Source: Microbacterium sp. SZ1 (lineage in GTDB: Bacteria > Actinomycetota > Actinomycetes > Actinomycetales > Microbacteriaceae). Taken from it: a stretch of 64,000 nt of DNA. Numbering within the stretch: position 1 is the first letter of the stretch; every line of letters begins with the position of its first letter. Shown in pieces: positions 7,092-14,689 of this stretch. The position numbers were made by a program, and so were the translations under genes. The stretch is from positions 248,001 to 312,000 of the forward strand of contig NZ_LPVV01000004.1 of assembly GCF_002362255.1 (NCBI RefSeq). The letters are read 5' to 3'. Under the pieces are notes generated by a model. It was not told the origin of the DNA. It ran no database searches and saw only the letters and a program-made list of their open reading frames with translations.

Positions 7092-8654
7092 ATGGAGCAG
7101 CCGAGGGGTTGGAGCTGGCAGGACAGAGCAGAGGGATCGATCCGTCGAGGGACGGCGCTCGATCCGAACGTCGAACCGGTCGACGGGGTCCGCGCCTTCC
7201 CGACGGCGTACCTGCCGGAGCGGCTGCTCATCACGTTCGACCGGGACGCCGATCACGAGGCGTACGACGGCGAGGTGACGGCTCTTCGCGACGCCGCGGC
7301 ATCCTTCGGCTGGCAGCTCGACATCGAGTCGCCCGACTCCCGCCTGTACGCCGACGATCTGCTCCCCGGGGTGCCGGGATTCCTGCGCGCACGCCTCACG
7401 ACACCCGACGAACCCGTGCGCGGCGAGTCGCCCGTCCCACCGGACGCGTGGCGCGTCCTGCAGCGCGCACGGCGCAGCACCCGGTCGCCGATGCCGCGGA
7501 CCAGCCTCGAGCACGTGCTGTCGATCGACCCGGTCGGGCTCAACCCGTTCAGCCGCACCAATCCCTTCAGCCGCACGAACCCGTTCAGCCGCACCAACCC
7601 GGTGCGCGGCGGCGGAGCCGGCGGCAGCGACGACTACCTCGAGCCCGGTCGAGGGGCGCGGCAGCCGGTGAGCTGGCTCGGACCCGCACCGCGCCGCGGA
7701 CCGTCGCCGAAGCGCGGGCGGCGACCCGTGGTGGCCGTGCTCGACACCGGATGCGGCGTGCACGACTGGCTGCCCGACGACATCGTGACCCGGCGCATCG
7801 AGATCGACGGCGTTCCCGTCGGACTCACCGACGACGCCGATCCGGAGCGCTACCCCGACCTGTACGGCCAGCTCGACGGCGAGATCGACGCCGTCGCCGG
7901 ACACGGCACGTTCATCGCCGGCATCATCCGCCAGACCGCGCCGGATGCCGACATCCTGTCGGTCCGCATGGCCGGAGCGCTCGGAGTGATCGACGAGAGC
8001 ACGTTCCTCACGACGGTCGCGCAGGTCGTGGAGCTGTTGCGCCGCCACCGCGAGGATCCGTCGACCGGTCACCCGATCGACGTGCTCAACCTGTCGCTCG
8101 GGTACTACCACGAGACCCCGCAGGACGGCCTCTTCAGCACCACGCTCACGGCGCTGCTGACCACGGCCAGAGAGCTCGGGTGCGTCGTGGTGTGCTCGGC
8201 CGGCAACGACGCGATCGACCGGCCGTCGTTCCCGGCGTCGCTCTGGCCCTGGCCGGGGTCAGACAACGGCATCCCGCACGACGACGACGCACCGCACGTG
8301 TCGGTCGGGGCGCTGAACCCCTCGGCGCACTCGGTCGCCCTGTTCTCGAACGTCGGCCCCTGGGTGCAGGTGTACGCGCCGGGAGCAGCGGTCGTCAGCA
8401 CGTCGCCGGCGTTCGTCGGCGGGGAGCAGGCGTCGTGCCGCGCCGACGTCGACGGGCTGCGCCGCGAGACGATCGATCCGGATGACTACCGCGGCGGGTT
8501 CGCGATCTGGAGCGGCACGTCGTTCGCGGCGCCGTACGTCGCCGGGCGCATCGCGGCGCAGCTCGGGGCCGTGCCAGGCGAGGGCGTATCGACCACCACC
8601 GCGGCGAAGGCCGTGGCGGCGGTGCTGAAGACGCTGCCGGTACCGCGGGAGTAG
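7092..8654 (+). CDS. Cytoplasmic S8 (subtilisin-like) serine peptidase with NPFSRT repeats
   Basis: 520 residues, ATG preceded by GAGGAGGGG. The subtilisin triad is intact: D218 (AVLDTGCG), H271 (GHGTFIAG) and S477 (SGTSFAAPYVAG), with N372 in CSAGND as oxyanion residue. No signal peptide or membrane anchor is present, so it should act in the cytoplasm, unlike most subtilisins. Residues 44-80 (LLITFDRDADHEAYDGEVTA ...) may be a small inhibitor-like prodomain. A proline/arginine-rich linker at 120-212 follows and contains three perfect NPFSRT repeats at 151-168. The gene sits between the beta-rich protein and the CHAT protease. A proteolytic cascade, with one protease cutting the linker of the other, is a reasonable hypothesis and unproven. 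Confidence 0.93.
   Translation: MEQPRGWSWQDRAEGSIRRGTALDPNVEPVDGVRAFPTAYLPERLLITFDRDADHEAYDGEVTALRDAAASFGWQLDIESPDSRLYADDLLPGVPGFLRARLTTPDEPVRGESPVPPDAWRVLQRARRSTRSPMPRTSLEHVLSIDPVGLNPFSRTNPFSRTNPFSRTNPVRGGGAGGSDDYLEPGRGARQPVSWLGPAPRRGPSPKRGRRPVVAVLDTGCGVHDWLPDDIVTRRIEIDGVPVGLTDDADPERYPDLYGQLDGEIDAVAGHGTFIAGIIRQTAPDADILSVRMAGALGVIDESTFLTTVAQVVELLRRHREDPSTGHPIDVLNLSLGYYHETPQDGLFSTTLTALLTTARELGCVVVCSAGNDAIDRPSFPASLWPWPGSDNGIPHDDDAPHVSVGALNPSAHSVALFSNVGPWVQVYAPGAAVVSTSPAFVGGEQASCRADVDGLRRETIDPDDYRGGFAIWSGTSFAAPYVAGRIAAQLGAVPGEGVSTTTAAKAVAAVLKTLPVPRE
7542..7595 (+). repeat. In-frame triple hexapeptide repeat (NPFSRT) in the subtilisin linker
   Basis: Eighteen-base units encode NPFSRT three times, followed by NPV. 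The units differ at wobble positions (AACCCG/AATCCC, ACC/ACG), so the peptide is conserved while the DNA drifts. That indicates selection on the protein motif and not a fresh slippage event. It lies in the disordered-looking linker between the N-terminal segment and the catalytic domain. Confidence 0.9.
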
Positions 8655-8680
8655 CCCGCCCTGCTGCCGGTGCCCGTGCG

Positions 8681-8754
8681 CACCTGCATGGCGGAAACAC
8701 ACATGCAGGCCCGAATCGGGCGGATCGGCATGCAGGTGTGTTCCGCCCCTGCAC
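8681..8754. repeat. Compound inverted repeat between the subtilisin and CHAT genes
   Basis: CCTGCATGGCGG (8683-8694) and ATGCAGG (8703-8709) are followed by CATGCAGG (8729-8736) and GTGTTCCGCC with CCCTGCA (8738-8753), giving nested imperfect arms. It starts 27 bases after the subtilisin stop. The first half shares CCTGCATGGCGG-N8-ATGCAGG with the element at 30306-30356, at identical spacing. It could attenuate or process the mRNA between the two protease genes. Confidence 0.7.
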
Positions 8755-8795
8755 CGGCACTTCCGCTGGGGCCCACGGCCCGGCATCCTGGGACG

Positions 8796-11243
8796 ATGCC
8801 CCTGTCTGCGCGCGAGCTGCATCAGCGCGGCGTCGACGCGGCCAACTCCCGGCGGTTCGGTCAGGCGAGACGAGCGCTGGCCACGGCATCCGCCCGCACC
8901 GACGACGACGACCTCCGCGCGCGGATCGACGGCACCATGGCGTACGTGCTGGCCCAGACCGGCGAGCCCGCTGCGGCGGAGCGGCTGTCACGCGATGCCC
9001 TCGAGCGGCCCGGTCTCCGCGCTGAGACTGTAGCGCTGCTGCACGGCCAGCTCGGCACGCTGCTCATGCACGGCGGCCGACTCGACGAGGCGGGGCAGGC
9101 GCTCACGCGGGCGATCGACGCGCTCGACGAGGGATCGATCGAACGCGCGAACCTGCTGATGAGTCGTTCGATCGTCGGGATGCAGCGGCACCGGCTCGAC
9201 GACTGCACCGCCGACCTGCGCAGCGCCATCGCCGTCTACGAGGCGCTCGGCGAGGAGGAGCCCCTCGCCGAGGCGCGCCACAACCTCGGGTACGCGGCGC
9301 TGCTCGGTGGCGATCTCGTCACCGCCCTGAACCTCATGACCGCCTCGCGTCCCGCGCTCGCCGCCACGAGCGACCTGGCGGCCGCGATCAGCGACCTCGA
9401 CCGGGCGGAGGTGCTGCGTGACGCGGGATTGACCACCGAGGCCGAAGTGCTGCTCGCCGAGGTCGCGAGGCGGTTCGGGGCTCAGCGCATGCGGCAGGCA
9501 CGCGGAGAGGCCGAGTTCCATCTCGCCCGATCGCTGCTGCGGCACGACCCTTCGGCCGCTGAGCGCACCGCCGCCAAGGCCGCCCGACGCTTCGCGTCGC
9601 TCGGCAGCGACGGCTGGTCGGCGCGGGCCGAGGCCGTGCGCCTGGAGGCGTCACTCCGAGCGCACCCGGGGCGCGACGTCGACCTGGAGGCCTTCGCGCG
9701 CACCGCGACCGCGCTCGCCGACGGCGGGTTCCGCACGGAGGCCACCGCCCTGGCCCTCACCTCCCGGCTCGCGGACGAACAGCGGATGCCGCGCATCACC
9801 GCCGACGCCCCCACCCCGCTGCGATTGCGTGCCCACGAGGTGCGGGCGGTGCGAGCAGTGAAGGCCGGGAAGGATGCCGCCGCCCTGCGCGCCGCGGCTG
9901 AGGGCCTCGATCTGCTCACGTCGTGGCAGCAGTCGTTCGGCGCCCTCGACCTTCAGGCGTCGGTCGCGATGCACGGCACCGAGCTGATGTTCGCCGGGCT
10001 CGCGGCGGCGGCGCGCACGCGGGATCCGAGCGTGCTTTTCGAGTGGTCGGAGCGCGCCAGACACCTGAGTCAGCAGGTCGCCCCGGTTCGTCCGCCGCGC
10101 GACGCGGACCTCGCCTCCGACCTCGCGGAGTTGAGGATGCTGCGCGCCGACCTCGTCGGCGCGGACTGGACCGCGGACGCCAGGGTCAGGGCGCTGCGCG
10201 ACCGGGTGCGCGACCGGCAGTGGTCGTCGATCGGCGCCGGCGCGAATCGCGGGCGTCTCGATCTGCCGACGACCCTGGCTCGGCTCGACGACGAGACGGC
10301 GATCCTCGCCTACGTGTACACGGGTGACGACCTGGTCTGCACGGTCGTCACGGCGGCCGGGGCGTCGATCGTCGAGCTGTCGTGGCCACGCATCCGTGCC
10401 GCTCTCGACGGACTCCGCGCGGACCTCGATGTCGCCGCCCTCACGCACGGCGGGCCGATGGCGGCGATCGTCGGCAGATCCCTCGACGAACGGCTGCGCG
10501 TGCTCGACGAGGCGCTGTTCGCGCCGGCCCGCGCCGCAGCGCCGCACGCATCGCGGCTGGCGCTGACGATCCCCGGCATCCTCGGCGGCATCCCGTGGGC
10601 CATGCTGCCGGGACTCGCCGGCATCCCGTTCACGATCGCGACCTCGGTGTCGCGCCTGCTGGAGGGACGCCCTCCCCTCCGCGAGCGGGATCGCACGGAG
10701 AGCGAGCGGCATCGCGCCGGATTCGCCGCGGGGCCTCGGGTCGCCCGCGGGGTCGAGGAGGTGCGCACCGCGGCGAGCGCCTGGTCCTCGGCCGAGGTGT
10801 ACGTCGGTGAGCACGCTCGGGTCGACGCGGTCACCGACCTGGCCGGGCGCGTCGACGTGCTGCACATCGCCGCGCACGGGCGTCATGCGGTCGACAACCC
10901 GATGTTCTCGGGGTTCGAGCTCGCGGAAGGAACTCTCTTCGGGTATGACGTCGACCTCATCCCCCGTACGCCCGACACGGTCGTGCTGTCGGCGTGTGAG
11001 CTCGGTCGGTCCTCGGTGCGGTGGGGGGAGGAGGCGCTGGGCATGACGCGTGTCTGGCTGCATGCCGGTACGCGATGCGTGATCGCAGCGCCGGTCGTGG
11101 TCGCCGACGATGTGGCGTGCGAGCTGCTGGGAGCGGTGCACTCACGGCTCGCCGCGGGCGCTGCACCGTCCGTGGCGTTGGCCGCGGCATCCGAGTCCAC
11201 CGGCCTCCTCGCCCCTTTTCAGTGCCACGGCGACGGGTTCTAG
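8796..11243 (+). CDS. TPR-CHAT (caspase-like) protease
   Basis: 815 residues from the ATG at 8796; the open frame reaches 8670, but that part lies inside a palindrome. Residues 1 to about 500 are repeated helix pairs of TPR type (for example LLHGQLGTLLMHGGRLDEAG, then ARHNLGYAALLGGDLVTALN). The C-terminal 300 residues are a CHAT domain of caspase fold with its His-Cys dyad: H694 in HIAAHGRH and C734 in SACELGRSS. No signal peptide is visible. CHAT proteases in defence and cell-death systems (for example the TPR-CHAT partner of type III-E CRISPR effectors) cut specific protein targets on activation. Here the TPR part should bind a partner or trigger. It is the last gene of the sigma/subtilisin cassette, followed by a hairpin. 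Confidence 0.92.
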   Translation: MPLSARELHQRGVDAANSRRFGQARRALATASARTDDDDLRARIDGTMAYVLAQTGEPAAAERLSRDALERPGLRAETVALLHGQLGTLLMHGGRLDEAGQALTRAIDALDEGSIERANLLMSRSIVGMQRHRLDDCTADLRSAIAVYEALGEEEPLAEARHNLGYAALLGGDLVTALNLMTASRPALAATSDLAAAISDLDRAEVLRDAGLTTEAEVLLAEVARRFGAQRMRQARGEAEFHLARSLLRHDPSAAERTAAKAARRFASLGSDGWSARAEAVRLEASLRAHPGRDVDLEAFARTATALADGGFRTEATALALTSRLADEQRMPRITADAPTPLRLRAHEVRAVRAVKAGKDAAALRAAAEGLDLLTSWQQSFGALDLQASVAMHGTELMFAGLAAAARTRDPSVLFEWSERARHLSQQVAPVRPPRDADLASDLAELRMLRADLVGADWTADARVRALRDRVRDRQWSSIGAGANRGRLDLPTTLARLDDETAILAYVYTGDDLVCTVVTAAGASIVELSWPRIRAALDGLRADLDVAALTHGGPMAAIVGRSLDERLRVLDEALFAPARAAAPHASRLALTIPGILGGIPWAMLPGLAGIPFTIATSVSRLLEGRPPLRERDRTESERHRAGFAAGPRVARGVEEVRTAASAWSSAEVYVGEHARVDAVTDLAGRVDVLHIAAHGRHAVDNPMFSGFELAEGTLFGYDVDLIPRTPDTVVLSACELGRSSVRWGEEALGMTRVWLHAGTRCVIAAPVVVADDVACELLGAVHSRLAAGAAPSVALAAASESTGLLAPFQCHGDGF

Positions 11244-11263
11244 ACATTTCCTCCACTCGATGT

Positions 11264-11291
11264 ATCAGAGGAGGGTGCGCCCTCTCCTGAT
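11264..11291 (+). terminator. Hairpin downstream of the CHAT gene
   Basis: ATCAGAGGAGGG (11264-11275) pairs with CCCTCTCCTGAT (11280-11291), 10 of 12 positions, around a TGCG loop, 20 bases after the CHAT stop. No T-run follows, so factor-independent termination is uncertain. The arm resembles the ATCAGGAGGA arms at 58484-58560 and 61234-61295. Confidence 0.55.
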
Positions 11292-11407
11292 CTGCAGAGG
11301 GTGCCATGCGAAGGGCTTCGGGAACGGAGCGCGAGGGAGGCGCAGTCGGAAATGGGGAATCTCGTGCACTGGGGAGTGCGAGAGACGACATGGACACCAT
11401 CTACCTC

Positions 11408-11439
11408 GGGGATGTCGCGAGAGGGGTCGCGACATCCCC
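11408..11439. terminator. Perfect 13-bp inverted repeat, possible terminator of the toxin gene
   Basis: Arms GGGGATGTCGCGA and TCGCGACATCCCC enclose the loop GAGGGG. The repeat lies about 95 bases beyond the stop of the converging toxin gene. The lack of a T-run leaves its role open; it could also bind a regulator. Confidence 0.45.
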
Positions 11440-11533
11440 ACCATCGATCGACGGAGGGCGGGTCGGCCGGATGCCGCGACGGGAGGGGACCCGGTCGCGG
11501 CACCGGCCGATCCGAGCGGAAGGGACCGGACGA

Positions 11534-11788
11534 TCAGCGATACACCTCACGCCGGTGGCCGGCGTGCACGACCACCACCGTGAGGATCTGATCCTCGATG
11601 CGGTAAAGCACCCGGTAGTCACCACTCCGAACCCGCCATTCGGGGCGCCCCGTGAGCTTTCTCGCCGCTGGCGGGCGCGGCTCCTCTGCCAGCGTCTCGA
11701 TGACGCCTTGGATCCGACGCTTCGCCTCGGGCGGCAGCTTCCGGATCGCGCGAGCGGCGACGGGAAGTACCTGAAGCTTGTAGGTCAC
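11534..11788 (-). CDS. RelE/ParE-family toxin
   Basis: 84 residues from a GTG at 11788 that overlaps the antitoxin stop (GTGA). The fold signature is clear: N-terminal strand YKLQVLPVAARAIRKLP, helical KRRIQGVIETLAEEP, then the conserved LTGRPEWRVRSGDYRVLYRI and a final strand ILTVVVVHAGHRREVYR. RelE toxins of this type cut mRNA in the ribosomal A site, using basic residues and a C-terminal Tyr/Arg. All are present here (R in GDYRVLYRI, H-R-R-E-V-Y-R tail), so the toxin looks intact. It is co-expressed with the upstream antitoxin. Confidence 0.92.
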   Translation of the reverse strand: MTYKLQVLPVAARAIRKLPPEAKRRIQGVIETLAEEPRPPAARKLTGRPEWRVRSGDYRVLYRIEDQILTVVVVHAGHRREVYR

Positions 11789-12048
11789 TGCACCAGGCCG
11801 AGGTCGCGCTTGACCTCCGCCCACGGAATCGGCGTCTCCTGAAGGCGTTGGGTCTCGTCCCAGGCCTCGTCGACAGCCCTGATGTCGGCGAGCTCCTCGG
11901 CATCCTCGAGCAGCTTTTCGAGGAACGAGGAGTCGACGACCGCCGCCACCGCACGATTTCGGCGTGTGAGGTAGACCGGTTCCGTGCGCGCTTCATCGAT
12001 GATCGACGCCAGTCGTCCCCGAGCCTCTGTGATCGCGATCTCGCTCAT
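11785..12048 (-). CDS. Phd/YefM-family antitoxin
   Basis: 87 residues from the ATG at 12048 (MSEIAITEARGRLASIIDEA). Phd/YefM N-terminal DNA-binding features are visible: the ITEARGRLASIIDEA helix followed by PVYLTRRNRAVAAVVD. The C-terminal part (EELADIRAVDEAWDETQRLQ ...) is acidic and helical, expected to wrap and neutralise the toxin. The open frame extends 10 codons upstream without a ribosome site, so the shorter start is chosen. The stop overlaps the toxin start, the normal antitoxin-first order. Likely autoregulated through AACGTAC repeats upstream. Confidence 0.9.
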   Translation of the reverse strand: MSEIAITEARGRLASIIDEARTEPVYLTRRNRAVAAVVDSSFLEKLLEDAEELADIRAVDEAWDETQRLQETPIPWAEVKRDLGLVQ

Positions 12049-12067
12049 GGTTCGAGAATACCGTGGA

Positions 12068-12103
12068 ACGTACGTCATGGGGCGATTCGGTGCAAAACGT
12101 ACA
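12068..12103 (-). promoter_or_regulatory. Candidate operator of the toxin-antitoxin operon
   Basis: AACGTAC occurs twice, at 12068-12074 and 12097-12103, 29 bases apart; the first copy is embedded in the self-complementary ACGTACGT. Both lie 20-55 bases upstream of the antitoxin start, where Phd/YefM proteins usually bind. No other sequence in the short gap is symmetric. Confidence 0.5.
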
Positions 12104-12118
12104 ACCTTCGCGAAACTA

Positions 12119-12898
12119 TCAATCCGCGACGATCACGCGGTACCCCGCCGACGTGAACTCATCCCGCATGGCGGACGGAAGTCCGTCGTCCGTGATGAGG
12201 GTCTGGAAGAGATCCGCCCCGCCGATCGACGCGAACGATCCGGCTCCGACCTTCGACGAATCGGCGACGATCACGGCACGCTGTGCCCGCTGCGCCATCA
12301 CGCTGTTGACCGCCGCCTCCCGCTCGTCGTCGGTCCTGGCGCCATCGGCGGGGTCCACCGCGTTCACGCCGATGAACGCCACGTCGAGTCGCACGCCGCG
12401 CAGCAGCTGCTCCACGAACGGCCCGACCAGCTCATAGCTGCGCGAATGAATGACGCCGCCCGTCACCACGACCTTGATGTCGGGCCGCGTCGCGAGCTGC
12501 GCGGCGATGTTCACGGCGTTCGTGACGATCGTGATTCCCGGCCCTTCTGTGAGGTCGGGGCGCGCCGCGAGTGCCGCGGCGATCGCCGTGGTGGTCGTGC
12601 CGCCCGAGAGGCCGACGACCATGCCGGGCGACACGAGCGCCGCCGCGGCGCGGGCGATGCTCTCCTTCTGCCGCGTGCGCAGATGGCTCTTGTAGCGCAC
12701 CGGGAGCTCATAGGCGACCGAGTGCGCGACCGCTCCGCCGTGGGTGCGGGTGAGCAGGCGCTGCTCGGCGAGGCTGTCGAGGTCGCGGCGGGTCGTGGCG
12801 GCGGAGGCGCCGAAGCGCTCGACGAGGTCGTCGACGGTGACCTCTCCGTCGACAGCCAGCAGGTCGAGGATCGCGGCGAGTCGAGCGGCGCGCTTCAT
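12119..12898 (-). CDS. DeoR/GlpR-family repressor of the sugar operons
   Basis: 259 residues. The DeoR helix-turn-helix is at the N-terminus (RLAAILDLLAVDGEVTVDDL, then FGASAATTRRDLDSLAEQRLL). The C-terminal sugar-phosphate sensor shows SGGTTTTAIAAAL, VTNAVNIA, VTGGVIHSRSYELVGPFVE and VADSSKVGAGSFA. DeoR proteins of this kind are released by a phosphorylated sugar. It is the last gene of a five-gene operon, 4 bases after the aldolase. It probably controls that operon and the divergent importer from the 16.6-16.8 kb intergenic region. By content it corresponds to AgaR/GatR-like regulators. Confidence 0.92.
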   Translation of the reverse strand: MKRAARLAAILDLLAVDGEVTVDDLVERFGASAATTRRDLDSLAEQRLLTRTHGGAVAHSVAYELPVRYKSHLRTRQKESIARAAAALVSPGMVVGLSGGTTTTAIAAALAARPDLTEGPGITIVTNAVNIAAQLATRPDIKVVVTGGVIHSRSYELVGPFVEQLLRGVRLDVAFIGVNAVDPADGARTDDEREAAVNSVMAQRAQRAVIVADSSKVGAGSFASIGGADLFQTLITDDGLPSAMRDEFTSAGYRVIVAD

Positions 12899-12902
12899 GA
12901 GC

Positions 12903-13751
12903 TCAGCCCGCCGCCGGTTCGAGGGCGAACAGCTGCAGCATCCGCTCCGCCTCGCTCGCGAGCGCCTCCCGTGCCGGCGCGAGGTACTTGCGCGAGTCGA
13001 CGAGCCGCTCGTCGGCGTCGAGCCTCTCGCGGACGGCGCGCGTGAAGAAACCGTTGAGGTGCGTGGAGACGTTGATCTTCGTCATGCCCGCGCGGACGGC
13101 CTGGGCGATCACGTCGTCGGCGACGCCGGACGAGCCGTGCAGCACGAGCGGCACGTCGAGCGCGGACCTCAGTCGCGAGATCAGGTCGAGGTCGAGGGAT
13201 GCCGTGCGATCGGTCATCGCGTGCGACGATCCGACCGCGACGGCGAGCGCGTCGACGCCGGTCGCCGCGACGAAGGCCCTGGCCTCCTCGGGGTCGGTGC
13301 GGACGCCCGGCGCATGCGCCCCGTCCTTACCGCCGACCTCACCCAGCTCCCCCTCGACGAAGACGCCGGCGCGGTGGGCGCGTTCGACGACGGCCGCGGT
13401 GAGCGCGACGTTCTCGTCGTAGGGCAGCGCTCCCCCGTCGAACATGACCGAGCCGAAGCCGAGATCGACGGCCTCGTCGACGAGCTCGGGGCGCTCGGCG
13501 TGGTCGAGGTGCACGGCGACGGGCACGCTCGCCCGACGGGCGATGGCGAGCGTGGCCAGCGAGATCGGCTCGAGGCCGCCGTGATAGTCGGCGCAGTTCT
13601 GCGAGATCTGCAGGATCACCGGCAGCTGGGCGGCCTCGGCGGCGCGCACGAGGCCCTCGCCGGTCTCCAGATGGATGACGTTGAACGCACCGATTCCGAT
13701 GCCGCGGGTCGCGGCATCCGTCACCAGTTCGCGGGCGGAGACGAGTGTCAC
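12903..13751 (-). CDS. Class II tagatose/fructose-bisphosphate aldolase (GatY/KbaY type)
   Basis: 282 residues from a GTG at 13751 with AGAGGA upstream. The barrel shows the class II aldolase features: GAFNVIHLETGEGLVRAA near the N-terminus, the catalytic/zinc segment VAVHLDHAERPELVDEA with Asp-His, FDGGALPYDENVALT, the acidic VEGELGEVGGKDG, and phosphate-binding LVLHGSSGVADDVI and INVSTHLN. This class splits tagatose-1,6- or fructose-1,6-bisphosphate into dihydroxyacetone phosphate and glyceraldehyde-3-phosphate. The neighbouring PfkB kinase, whose stop overlaps this start (GTGA), supplies the bisphosphate. Tagatose is preferred over fructose on operon context. Confidence 0.88.
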   Translation of the reverse strand: MTLVSARELVTDAATRGIGIGAFNVIHLETGEGLVRAAEAAQLPVILQISQNCADYHGGLEPISLATLAIARRASVPVAVHLDHAERPELVDEAVDLGFGSVMFDGGALPYDENVALTAAVVERAHRAGVFVEGELGEVGGKDGAHAPGVRTDPEEARAFVAATGVDALAVAVGSSHAMTDRTASLDLDLISRLRSALDVPLVLHGSSGVADDVIAQAVRAGMTKINVSTHLNGFFTRAVRERLDADERLVDSRKYLAPAREALASEAERMLQLFALEPAAG

Positions 13752-14689
13752 GGTGAATCCTCTCGGAGGGTGGACGTGTGGGGGGCGACGACGAGACGGG
13801 ATTCGAGCGTGCGCCAGTCGTCGGAGATCTCGCCGGCGAGCGGCATCAGCACCGCGGCGGCCGACCACGCGGTGGCGCGGCGCAGGACCGTCTCAGGGTC
13901 GCGCACGCCGTCGGCGTAGAGCACGGCGCACGCGGCGACCCCGGCATCGCCCGCTCCGGTGGGATTGCCTGCGAGGGGTGCGTCGAGTCGGGCGTGCAGG
14001 ACCTCGGATGCCGTCACCGCCAGCATCCCGTCGGCTCCGAGCGAGAGCAGCACCAGCTCGACGCCTCGGGCGATGAGCGACCGCGCGCCGGCGACCGGGT
14101 CGGCGATGCCTGTGGCCTCGACGAGTTCGGCGGCGTTGGGCTTGAGGACGGATGCTCCCGCATCCGCCGCGTGCAGCAGCGCCGGCCCCGACGTGTCGAC
14201 GATCGCCGGCACGCCCGCATCACGAGCCGTGCCGATCAGCAGCGGGACGAACGACTCGGGGGCGCCGGGCGGCAGGCTCCCCGAGATGACGAGCACGCGC
14301 GCGCTCGGCAGGGCATCGACGACCTCTCCGAACAGCGCCGCCCATTCCGGGTCGGCCGGGTTCACGCCTCGCTCGTTGATGATCGTGGTGTCGCCGAGCT
14401 GCTCGTCGACGATCGCGACGCTCTGCCTCGTCGCCGCGGCGACGGACACCACGCGGTGCGGCACGCCGCTCGCGGCGAGTTCGGCCGAGAACGCGATGCC
14501 GGTGCGCCCGCCCGCCGTCGTGAGGGCGAGAGTCGATGCCCCCTGCGCGTGCGCCACCCGCGCGACGTTGAGTCCCTTGCCGCCGGCACGCGCCGCCCCG
14601 GCATCCGCCCGGTGCGTCGCTCCGACCGTCAGTCGGTCGACCCGCCACGTCAGGTCCAGGGCGGGGTTCGGGGTGACCGTGAGAATCAT
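13748..14689 (-). CDS. PfkB-family hexose-phosphate kinase (1-phosphofructokinase / tagatose-6-phosphate kinase)
   Basis: 313 residues. The start MILTVTPNPALDLTW is the classic FruK/LacC N-terminus. The PfkB sugar-binding AGGKGLNVARV lies near residues 36-46, and the C-terminal catalytic motif is GNPTGAGDAGVA with the base Asp. It should phosphorylate tagatose-6-phosphate (or fructose-phosphate) with ATP, making the aldolase substrate. The start overlaps the stop of the ROK kinase gene by ATGA (14686-14689), and its own stop overlaps the aldolase start. Tagatose-6-phosphate is inferred from the SIS isomerase and GatY-type aldolase next to it; FruK activity remains possible. Confidence 0.88.
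   Translation of the reverse strand: MILTVTPNPALDLTWRVDRLTVGATHRADAGAARAGGKGLNVARVAHAQGASTLALTTAGGRTGIAFSAELAASGVPHRVVSVAAATRQSVAIVDEQLGDTTIINERGVNPADPEWAALFGEVVDALPSARVLVISGSLPPGAPESFVPLLIGTARDAGVPAIVDTSGPALLHAADAGASVLKPNAAELVEATGIADPVAGARSLIARGVELVLLSLGADGMLAVTASEVLHARLDAPLAGNPTGAGDAGVAACAVLYADGVRDPETVLRRATAWSAAAVLMPLAGEISDDWRTLESRLVVAPHTSTLREDSP

Larger units (their letters stand above)
11244..11533. other. Noncoding interval with several inverted repeats
   Basis: 290 bases with no convincing gene: open frames here lack ribosome sites and family features. Besides the CHAT terminator it contains an imperfect hairpin around 11359-11385 and a perfect 13-base inverted repeat, GGGGATGTCGCGA (11408-11420) with TCGCGACATCCCC (11427-11439). 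The region is somewhat less GC-rich than its neighbours. It separates the protease cassette from the toxin-antitoxin genes and may be decayed sequence. Confidence 0.5.

Noticed and set aside
7542..7595. Possible CRISPR or minisatellite in DNA
   Set aside because: In-frame 18-base peptide repeat inside an intact protease gene, with wobble changes.
6086..8485. 799-codon open frame across the sigma, beta-rich and subtilisin genes
   Set aside because: Arg-rich shadow frame without any motif; the other frame has intact catalytic residues.
8670..8795. Upstream start for the CHAT gene (42 extra residues)
   Set aside because: The extension is encoded by the compound palindrome and lacks a ribosome site; ATG at 8796 begins a normal TPR helix.
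11306..11842. Small rightward genes in the gap after the CHAT gene
   Set aside because: They overlap hairpins and the toxin gene antisense, and show no coding pattern.
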